5,200 nt of DNA from contig NATK01000124.1 in assembly GCA_002085285.1 (NCBI GenBank), positions 1 to 5,200 of the forward strand, in the 5' to 3' direction. Source of the DNA: Candidatus Latescibacteria bacterium 4484_7 (GTDB lineage Bacteria; Krumholzibacteriota; Krumholzibacteriia; Krumholzibacteriales; Krumholzibacteriaceae). Positions 1 to 4,427 of the stretch are shown here, piece after piece. A program made the translations under genes and the position numbers. The notes beneath the pieces were generated by a model. It saw only the letters and a program-made list of their open reading frames with translations, made no database searches and was not told where the DNA came from. Position 1 is the stretch's first letter; each line of letters starts with the position of its first letter.

Positions 1-620
1 TCAGTATGGACGCGCCGATTACGATAACGATCATCCCCCGCCTCAAGTTTTCGACCAGGATTGCCCATGAGGCTGCGAAGTCGGGCAGGGAGTTTCTCTG
101 CCACATGCCGATGGAGCCCGAGAAGAACGGCTACGGGAACACTCCCATGCTGAAGGTGTCCATGAGCCCGAGAGAGGTGCAATCCTTTGTGGAGGGCGCC
201 CTCAAGTCGGTGCCCGGGGCCGTGGGAATGAACAACCACATGGGCTCAAAGGCGACGGCGGACGGAAGGTTGATGCGCGAGGTGCTCGAGGTCTGCAAAA
301 AGCACGGCCTCTTCTTCATAGACAGCATGACCTCATCGAAGTCGATCGCCTGCTCCGTTGCGGAGAAAATCGGCGTTCCATGCATGCGCAACGAGCTTTT
401 CATAGACAACAGGGGAGAGGATACGAAAAAGGCGATGAACAGGCTGCTTTCAATTGCCTCGAGGAGGGGTTATGCTATAGGCATAATGCATGTGAAGCGC
501 AGTTCGCTGGAGGACCTGCGCTGGCTCAAGTCGGAGGCATCGAAGCGTGGGATTGAGCTGATAGAGGTTTCGAAGCTCTTGAAGATGAATCCGAGGGCGA
601 TAAAGAGAATGAAAAAATGA
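1..620 (+). CDS. Divergent polysaccharide deacetylase family protein (YibQ-like), 5'-truncated by window edge
   Basis: The reading frame is open from the first complete codon at 3 to the TGA at 618-620. The ATG at 6 lies inside the conserved core (S-M-D-A-P-I-T-I), so it is probably an internal Met and the true start is upstream. Numbering from that Met, family hallmarks appear in order: CHMPMEP (32-38), GMNNHMGSKAT (74-84), GLFFIDSMT (101-109), ELFIDN (130-135) and a late GYAIGIMHV (155-163). These match the divergent polysaccharide deacetylase family (DUF610/YibQ), a NodB-like fold usually secreted or periplasmic and thought to act on cell-envelope glycan; its substrate is generally unknown. 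The missing N-terminus would carry the signal or anchor segment and the first metal-binding Asp motif (IDDLG type). The late motif usually reads G-H-P after the small hydrophobic strand; here it reads M-H-V, with His162 kept. Family assignment is firm, precise function is not. Confidence 0.85.
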   Translation, partial: SMDAPITITIIPRLKFSTRIAHEAAKSGREFLCHMPMEPEKNGYGNTPMLKVSMSPREVQSFVEGALKSVPGAVGMNNHMGSKATADGRLMREVLEVCKKHGLFFIDSMTSSKSIACSVAEKIGVPCMRNELFIDNRGEDTKKAMNRLLSIASRRGYAIGIMHVKRSSLEDLRWLKSEASKRGIELIEVSKLLKMNPRAIKRMKK

Positions 621-772
621 ACCGGCGAGGATCGGATAGTGAAGCCATAAGAAGGATCGATGCGGGAATGGATTGCAAATTGGCAGAAAGGAATGGCGGG
701 CGACGAAGAGGGAGTTTCGTTTCTTTGACACGTCGCTTAAAAATGTACGTTGAATCATTGGTGAAATGCTGA
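617..772 (+). other. Possible small ORF, 51 residues, basic, unrecognised
   Basis: An ATG at 617 overlaps the TGA of the deacetylase gene as ATGA, the usual geometry of translational coupling. The frame stays open for 51 codons to a TGA at 770-772, just before the pdxJ ribosome binding site at 775. The predicted peptide begins MNRRGSDSEAIRRIDAG and contains an Arg-rich patch (NGGRRRG) and a C-terminal VKC. I recognise no family, and it has no signal peptide or membrane segment. The upstream Shine-Dalgarno is weak (AAGAG near 603-607). Against it, codons are mixed (CGA, AGA, AGG, ATA, TTA) and composition looks like low-complexity intergenic DNA. An open frame this long is not rare by chance. 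I consider it more likely not a gene. Confidence 0.22.
725..755 (+). promoter_or_regulatory. Weak candidate promoter upstream of pdxJ
   Basis: A perfect TTGACA -35 hexamer lies at 725-730. No good -10 sits at the normal distance. The best partner is TTGAAT at 750-755, which matches TATAAT at four of six positions but needs a long 19-bp spacer. pdxJ may instead be read through from the deacetylase gene, since no terminator-like hairpin is visible in 621-788. The call rests on the -35 box alone. Confidence 0.3.
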
Positions 773-774
773 AC

Positions 775-782
775 AAAGGAGG
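775..782 (+). promoter_or_regulatory. Ribosome binding site of pdxJ, favouring the TTG start
   Basis: AAAGGAGG at 775-782 is a near-perfect Shine-Dalgarno. It stands 6 nt before the TTG at 789 and 15 nt before the in-frame ATG at 798. The spacing favours TTG. A weaker purine run (GAGAAGG, 782-788) is 9 nt before the ATG, so initiation there cannot be excluded. Confidence 0.7.
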
Positions 783-788
783 AGAAGG

Positions 789-1508
789 TTGAAAAGAATG
801 AGATTGGGAGTAAACGTCGATCATGTTGCGACGCTGCGTGAGGCGCGGAAGACGACCGAACCTGATCCCGTAACGGCTGCGATGCTGGCTGAACAGGGAG
901 GGGCGGACCAGATAACGTTCCACCTGCGGGAAGACAGACGGCACATCCAGAACAGGGATGCGAGAATTATTAGCGAGATGGCTCAGACGATGGTCAACAT
1001 GGAGATGGCGGCGACGCCGGAGATGCAGGAGATAGCGCTCGCATTGCACCCCGATTCAGTGACGCTCGTGCCGGAACGCAGGGAGGAGCTGACAACCGAG
1101 GGCGGCCTCGACCTCGTAAGGCTCACCGATCGTGTGGCACCTGTCGTCAAGGCTCTCCAGAACGGCGGGATCAGGGTGGCGGCGTTCATCAACCCGGACA
1201 CAGCCCAGATAAAAGAGGCTGCCCGCATAGGTTTCGACGCGATCGAGATTCATACGGGCGAGTATGCGAATGCCGCGAAGAGCGAGAAGGATAACGCCCT
1301 GAGGACGATCCGCGATGCCTCGATCACCGCGGCGAAGTACGGTCTGCATGTTCACGCAGGGCACGGCCTGACATATCACAACGTATTGCCGATCGTCGAG
1401 ATAGAGGAAATAGAAGAACTCAACATAGGACACAGCATCATCGCCCGTTCCGTCTTCGTAGGCATAGAAAGAGCGGTTCGCGAGATGATTGAGTTGATAA
1501 AAAGGTGA
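789..1508 (+). CDS. pdxJ: Pyridoxine 5'-phosphate synthase PdxJ
   Basis: PdxJ condenses 1-deoxy-D-xylulose 5-phosphate with 3-amino-2-oxopropyl phosphate to give pyridoxine 5'-phosphate, the ring-closing step of the DXP-dependent vitamin B6 pathway; it is a cytoplasmic (beta/alpha)8-barrel, octameric in E. coli. The 239 residues match the family length (E. coli 243). Conserved signatures run in order: LGVNVDHVATLR (6-17), HLREDRRHI (45-53) with active-site His and Arg, NMEMA (70-74), ELTTEGGLD (100-108), EIHTGEYA (153-160), HAGHGLTYHN (189-198) and ELNIGHSIIARSV (210-222). All catalytic and phosphate-binding motifs I know for the family are intact. The chosen start is TTG at 789; ATG at 798 would drop three residues and lose nothing conserved. 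The usual downstream partner acpS is absent: the next gene converges from the other strand. The presence of pdxJ indicates de novo B6 synthesis by the DXP route rather than the Pdx1/Pdx2 route. Confidence 0.97.
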   Translation: MKRMRLGVNVDHVATLREARKTTEPDPVTAAMLAEQGGADQITFHLREDRRHIQNRDARIISEMAQTMVNMEMAATPEMQEIALALHPDSVTLVPERREELTTEGGLDLVRLTDRVAPVVKALQNGGIRVAAFINPDTAQIKEAARIGFDAIEIHTGEYANAAKSEKDNALRTIRDASITAAKYGLHVHAGHGLTYHNVLPIVEIEEIEELNIGHSIIARSVFVGIERAVREMIELIKR

Positions 1509-1509
1509 C

Positions 1510-1557
1510 GGTGAAATATTTTATTATATCAGCTCTTCAAGGGGCGTATATTTCATC
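1510..1557. repeat. AT-rich inverted repeat between the converging pdxJ and ald 3' ends
   Basis: TGAAATAT at 1512-1519 pairs perfectly with ATATTTCA at 1548-1555. The stem can extend outward by a G-U (1511/1556) and a G-C (1510/1557). The loop of about 28 nt lies mostly in the last codons of ald. The two stop codons are only 15 bp apart. No GC-rich hairpin with a T-run is visible for either gene, so this weak structure is the only terminator-like element here. Termination could equally be Rho-dependent. Confidence 0.25.
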
Positions 1558-2636
1558 CTGAAAGCCTTGGCTACGGCTTTGTCTGTCACCTTGCCCTTGA
1601 GGATGTTCACACCTGACCACACTGCCTTGCTCGTCTTTGCCGCTTCGACATAGCCCTTGTCCGCTATCAACACTGCATACGGAAGCGTCGCGTTGGTGAG
1701 AGCGTATGTGGATGTCCTCGATACCGCTCCGGGCATGTTGGCAACGCCGTAATGGATGACGCCGTTCACGACATATGTCGGGTTGGAATGCGTCGTAGGC
1801 CTTATCGTCTCGATGCACCCGCCCTGATCCACTGCCACATCGACGACTACGGCACCCTTCTTCATCGTTTTGATCATTTTCTTCGTGACGAGCCTGGGGG
1901 CCTTGGCGCCCTTGATGAGGACGGCACCTATGAGAAGATCGGCCTGGGCGACCATTCTGCGAATGTGTTCCTGATTCGACTTCAGCAGCGTAACGTTTGG
2001 CGGAAGAACATCGTCGAGGTAGCGAAGCCTCTCGAGATCTATGTCGAGTATGGTAACATTGGCGCCCATGCCGGCGGCTATCTTTGCAGCGTTGGTTCCG
2101 ACCACCCCGCCTCCGAGTATCACCACGTTGGCAGGCTCTACGCCCGGGACACCGCCGAGGAGGATCCCTCTGCCACCGAGAGGTCTCTCGAGGTACTTGG
2201 CGCCTTCCTGAACCGCCATCCTGCCCGCAACTTCGCTCATTGGAGTAAGGAGCGGAAGCGTATGGTCTTCTTCTTCCATTGTCTCGTAAGCTATGCAAAC
2301 GGCGCCGCTCCTCATCATGCCCTCTGTGAGGGAACGATTGGCGGCGAAGTGGAAGTATGTAAAAATGACCTGGTCCTTCCTGATCATGCGGATCTCTTTG
2401 GGCTGGGGTTCCTTGACCTTTATGATCATGTCGGCTCTGCGAAAGACATCCTTCGCGGTGGGAATGATCGTAGCGCCGGCAGCTCTGTACTCTGCGTCCG
2501 TGATCCCGCTGCCGAGTCCGGCACCCTTCTCAACGAGCACCTTGTGACCGTGCTTCTTCAATGTCTCCACGCCGACCGGAAGAAGACTGACCCTGTATTC
2601 GTCTTCCTTTATCTCTTTTGGTACACCGATTAACAT
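1524..2636 (-). CDS. ald: Alanine dehydrogenase
   Basis: Ald catalyses reversible L-alanine + NAD+ + H2O to pyruvate + NH4+ + NADH, in the cytoplasm, usually as a hexamer. The 370 residues match the family length, and numbering coincides with the well-studied mycobacterial enzyme. The N-terminus MLIGVPKEIKEDEYRV carries substrate-binding Arg15. KVKEP holds Lys75, FHFAANR holds His96, and DVAVDQGG holds Asp270, the expected substrate and catalytic residues. The Rossmann dinucleotide-binding loop is GGGVVGTNAA (175-184), and Asp198 at the end of the next strand fits NAD(H) rather than NADP(H). MPGAVSRTST and the LTNATLPY segment near the C-terminus are also typical. The start is the ATG at 2636-2634, preceded by a GA-rich ribosome binding site; it gives the canonical N-terminus. 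The gene diverges from gdhA across a 363-bp control region and converges on pdxJ. No lesion is visible. Confidence 0.97.
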   Translation of the reverse strand: MLIGVPKEIKEDEYRVSLLPVGVETLKKHGHKVLVEKGAGLGSGITDAEYRAAGATIIPTAKDVFRRADMIIKVKEPQPKEIRMIRKDQVIFTYFHFAANRSLTEGMMRSGAVCIAYETMEEEDHTLPLLTPMSEVAGRMAVQEGAKYLERPLGGRGILLGGVPGVEPANVVILGGGVVGTNAAKIAAGMGANVTILDIDLERLRYLDDVLPPNVTLLKSNQEHIRRMVAQADLLIGAVLIKGAKAPRLVTKKMIKTMKKGAVVVDVAVDQGGCIETIRPTTHSNPTYVVNGVIHYGVANMPGAVSRTSTYALTNATLPYAVLIADKGYVEAAKTSKAVWSGVNILKGKVTDKAVAKAFRMKYTPLEELI

Positions 2637-2640
2637 TTGT

Positions 2641-2648
2641 CCCCCTCT
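2641..2648 (-). promoter_or_regulatory. Ribosome binding site of ald
   Basis: On the minus strand AGAGGGGG ends 4 nt before the ald ATG. It offers GAGG/GGGG pairing to the 16S tail but is less canonical than the AAGGAGG sites of pdxJ and gdhA. It supports the start at 2636. Confidence 0.55.
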
Positions 2649-2658
2649 GTTATGGCCC

Positions 2659-2669
2659 TTTGCGGCAAA
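2659..2669. repeat. Small palindrome in the ald leader, possible operator
   Basis: TTTGC-G-GCAAA is a perfect 5-1-5 dyad. If the ald promoter call is right, it lies about 20-30 nt downstream of the transcription start, where a bound repressor would block elongation. It is short enough to be chance, and I see no second copy in the window. Confidence 0.2.
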
Positions 2670-2695
2670 AGTTAAAAAGCGAACAATTAATTTCT

Positions 2696-2732
2696 AATAT
2701 AACTTAACTATCAATATTTTCAACCGTTTTTT
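2696..2732 (-). promoter_or_regulatory. Predicted sigma70-type promoter of ald
   Basis: On the minus strand, -35 TTGAAA (2723-2718) and -10 TATATT (2701-2696) are separated by 16 bp. The hexamers match consensus at five of six positions each. Directly upstream of the -35 is AAAAAACGG (2732-2724), which resembles the proximal UP-element subsite consensus AAAAAARNR known from E. coli. Predicted transcription starts near 2689, giving an ald leader of roughly 50 nt. The layout mirrors the gdhA promoter. Confidence 0.65.
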
Positions 2733-2799
2733 GACTACCTTCATGGGCTTTGCTTCCTCTCCGCGGTTCTTTTTCTCAACCCACACAGCTTAGCGATAT

Positions 2800-2841
2800 T
2801 ATAAAATTAAACTATAGTGTAATTGCAAGATTAATTTTATA
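2800..2841. repeat. Perfect 11-bp inverted repeat, candidate operator between the two promoters
   Basis: TATAAAATTAA (2800-2810) is exactly inverted as TTAATTTTATA (2831-2841), with a 20-bp spacer. The arm centres are 31 bp apart, close to three helical turns, so two bound protein dimers would face the same side of the helix. The spacer contains two further palindromes, ACTATAGT (2811-2818) and TTGCAA (2823-2828). The dyad centre is about 84 bp upstream of the predicted gdhA start, a typical activator position. Arms are pure A/T, so part of the symmetry could reflect base composition. No regulator gene is in the window. Confidence 0.45.
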
Positions 2842-2860
2842 GGAATAATTGAGAAATTAT

Positions 2861-2898
2861 AAAAAACGGCTTGACTGAAAATGTGATATATCTATATT
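2861..2898 (+). promoter_or_regulatory. Predicted sigma70-type promoter of gdhA
   Basis: The -35 TTGACT (2871-2876) and -10 TATATT (2893-2898) each match consensus at five of six positions and are separated by 16 bp. AAAAAACGG (2861-2869) sits one base upstream of the -35, resembling a proximal UP-element subsite. Transcription would start near 2905, giving a leader of about 95 nt before the gdhA ATG. This is the best promoter in the window. Confidence 0.7.
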
Positions 2899-2944
2899 TT
2901 ACCATGATGTTTGAAAGCTTATCGAATTTATAAATTGGTCTTTG

Positions 2945-2970
2945 GAAGAAGCCCGAAAGGAACCTTCTTC
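2945..2970 (+). ncRNA. Stem-loop in the gdhA leader, possible cis-regulatory RNA
   Basis: GAAGAAG (2945-2951) pairs perfectly with CTTCTTC (2964-2970). The 12-nt loop contains CC-GAAA-GG (2953-2960), which could close as a GNRA-capped mini-hairpin. An alternative, mutually exclusive pairing joins CCGAA (2953-2957) to TTCGG (2968-2972). GGTCTT occurs on both sides (2937-2942 and 2971-2976). No T-run follows, so it is not an intrinsic terminator. I do not recognise a known riboswitch class. It may modulate translation or mRNA stability, or have no function. Confidence 0.35.
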
Positions 2971-2985
2971 GGTCTTGTCATCCTT

Positions 2986-2994
2986 AAAAGGAGG
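2986..2994 (+). promoter_or_regulatory. Ribosome binding site of gdhA
   Basis: AAAAGGAGG stands 5 nt before the ATG at 3000 and is a near-perfect Shine-Dalgarno. It fixes the gdhA start and suggests strong translation. Confidence 0.8.
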
Positions 2995-2999
2995 CGGGT

Positions 3000-4337
3000 A
3001 TGTCGAGCGCCGTTGAAGCCTTCATGGAGAAGGTAAAGTCGCGTGACCCCAACCAGCCGGAATTCCATCAGGCTGTTGAAGAGGTCATGCTGTCAATCAT
3101 GCCCTTTGTCAGAAAGAACCGCAAATATCAGGATCAGAGGATTCTCGAGCGGATCGTCGAGCCTGAAAGGGTCATCATGTTCAGAGTGCCCTGGGTCGAC
3201 GACAAGGGCGAGATTCATGTGAACAGGGGCTATCGTATAGAGATGAACAGTGCGATAGGTCCCTACAAGGGAGGTCTTCGTTTTCATCCGACGGTAAACT
3301 TGAGCATCCTCAAGTTCCTTGCCTTCGAGCAGGTTTTCAAGAACGCCCTCACCACGCTCCCCATGGGCGGCGGCAAGGGTGGTTCGGATTTCGACCCCAA
3401 GGGCAAGTCAGATATGGAAGTCATGCGTTTCTGCCAGTCTTTCATGACAGAGCTCTCGAGGCACATCGGTCCCGATACCGATGTCCCGGCAGGTGACATA
3501 GGAGTCGGCGGCAGGGAGATCGGCTACCTCTTTGGTCAGTACAAGAGGATTCGTGACGAGTTCACGGGTGTTCTCACGGGCAAGGGTCTGAATTGGGGCG
3601 GAAGCCTCATCAGACCGGAGGCGACCGGATACGGTGCCGTTTATTTTGCCGAAGAGATGCTCAAGACCCGCGGCGAGTCGATGGAAGGCAAGGTCGTGAC
3701 CGTTTCCGGTTCCGGCAATGTCGCCCAGCACGCCGTTGAGAAGTGCAACCAGCTCGGCGCCAAAGTCGTTACGTTGTCCGATTCAAACGGAACAATATAC
3801 GATCCGGACGGAATCGACGAGAAGAAGCTCGCATGGGTAAAGGAGCTCAAGAACGTCAAGCGCGGCAGGATCAAGGAGTACGCCAAGAAGTTTGGCGTCA
3901 AGTACTTCGAGGGCAAGCGTCCTTGGGGGATCAAGTGCGATATTGCTATCCCGAGTGCGACACAGAACGAGATCAGCGGCAAGGATGCAAAGGCGCTTGT
4001 GAAAAACGGCGTAATGTGCGTCGTTGAGGGTGCCAACATGCCGAGCACTCCGGAAGCGGTCGATGTATTCCTCGATGCCAAGATCCTCTATGGTCCGGGC
4101 AAAGCTGCCAATGCAGGCGGCGTCGCGGTGAGCGGGCTCGAGATGAGCCAGAACAGCCTGCGTCTCAGCTGGACGAGAGAAGAGGTCGATTCGAGACTCA
4201 ACGATATCATGAAGGCGATACACAACCAGTGTGTCAAGCACGGCAAGGAGGGCAAGTTCGTAAACTACGTGAAGGGTGCGAACATCGCCGGATTCATCAA
4301 GGTTGCCGATGCGATGATCGATCAGGGTGTCGTATAA
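3000..4337 (+). CDS. gdhA: Glutamate dehydrogenase, hexameric small-subunit class
   Basis: GDH interconverts 2-oxoglutarate + NH4+ + NAD(P)H and L-glutamate; it is cytoplasmic. At 445 residues it matches the roughly 450-residue hexameric bacterial class (E. coli GdhA 447). The N-terminal substrate domain shows GPYKGGLRFHP (87-97) with Lys90, Lys114, the PMGGGKGGSDFDPKGK loop (121-136) with catalytic Lys126, and VPAGDIGVGGREIGY (162-176) with Asp166. These are each one residue offset from Lys89, Lys113, Lys125 and Asp165 of the Clostridium symbiosum enzyme. The Rossmann domain has GSGNVA (237-242), then SDSNGTIYDP after the second strand. SDS-G here resembles NADP-dependent enzymes such as E. 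coli GdhA, so NADP(H) preference is likely but inferred. The C-terminal KAANAGGVAVSGLEMSQNS and ANIAGFIKVADAM are canonical. Start, promoter and terminator are well defined, so it is probably monocistronic. Confidence 0.97.
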   Translation: MSSAVEAFMEKVKSRDPNQPEFHQAVEEVMLSIMPFVRKNRKYQDQRILERIVEPERVIMFRVPWVDDKGEIHVNRGYRIEMNSAIGPYKGGLRFHPTVNLSILKFLAFEQVFKNALTTLPMGGGKGGSDFDPKGKSDMEVMRFCQSFMTELSRHIGPDTDVPAGDIGVGGREIGYLFGQYKRIRDEFTGVLTGKGLNWGGSLIRPEATGYGAVYFAEEMLKTRGESMEGKVVTVSGSGNVAQHAVEKCNQLGAKVVTLSDSNGTIYDPDGIDEKKLAWVKELKNVKRGRIKEYAKKFGVKYFEGKRPWGIKCDIAIPSATQNEISGKDAKALVKNGVMCVVEGANMPSTPEAVDVFLDAKILYGPGKAANAGGVAVSGLEMSQNSLRLSWTREEVDSRLNDIMKAIHNQCVKHGKEGKFVNYVKGANIAGFIKVADAMIDQGVV

Positions 4338-4363
4338 GCTCGATCGAAAATGTAGAATGCAGG

Positions 4364-4404
4364 GTGCCGGGTCTGAGCCTCTCGCTTCAGGCCCGGCGCT
4401 TTTT
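4364..4404 (+). terminator. Rho-independent terminator of gdhA
   Basis: GTGCCGGGTCTGA (4364-4376) pairs along all 13 positions (two G-U wobbles) with TCAGGCCCGGCGC (4387-4399), leaving a 10-nt loop, and is followed by TTTTT (4400-4404). It starts 26 nt after the gdhA stop. Read on the minus strand, the same hairpin lies beyond the ligA stop but has no T-run after it, so it should act mainly on gdhA. Confidence 0.9.
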
Positions 4405-4427
4405 CTATTCTGTGAAAACGGGGAGAA

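Larger units (their letters stand above)
2637..2999. promoter_or_regulatory. Divergent control region between ald and gdhA
   Basis: This 363-bp gap contains no plausible gene and is much more AT-rich than its flanks, especially 2790-2940. It holds, from left to right: the ald ribosome binding site and leader, the ald promoter (minus strand), a perfect 11-bp inverted repeat, the gdhA promoter (plus strand), and a gdhA leader of roughly 95 nt with a stem-loop. Those elements are listed separately. The stretch 2738-2799 (the pyrimidine-rich part around 2750-2790) shows nothing I can name. Confidence 0.85.

Noticed and set aside
450..1049. Minus-strand open frame of 199 codons across the deacetylase, the gap and pdxJ
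   Set aside because: It overlaps two genes supported by motifs, and its sequence is low-complexity (Arg/His/Leu/Ser-rich) with no recognisable domain.
1752..2633. Long plus-strand open frame (293 codons) opposite ald
   Set aside because: It lies wholly antisense to a clear alanine dehydrogenase, has no family resemblance and no ribosome binding site, and is explained by the codon bias of ald.
2731..2736. TTGACT on the plus strand as another gdhA -35 box
   Set aside because: The expected -10 position falls in TCTCCGCGG, with no resemblance to TATAAT.
2798..2828. Alternative minus-strand promoter TTGCAA (2828-2823) with a perfect TATAAT (2803-2798)
   Set aside because: The spacer is 19 bp and the -35 is poor. 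The promoter at 2696-2732 has better spacing and matches the gdhA promoter. The TATAAT is largely a by-product of the inverted-repeat arm.
2945..2976. gdhA leader hairpin as an intrinsic terminator or attenuator
   Set aside because: The stem is AT-rich in part and is followed by GGTCTTG, not a T-run, so it lacks the termination signal.
2981..2992. TCCTT before AAAAGGAGG as a structure hiding the gdhA ribosome binding site
   Set aside because: The intervening loop would be only 2-4 nt with four or five A/T-rich pairs, too weak to matter.
3641..4241. Overlapping minus-strand open frames of 146 and 152 codons inside gdhA
   Set aside because: Both are shadows of gdhA, which is complete and has every catalytic motif.
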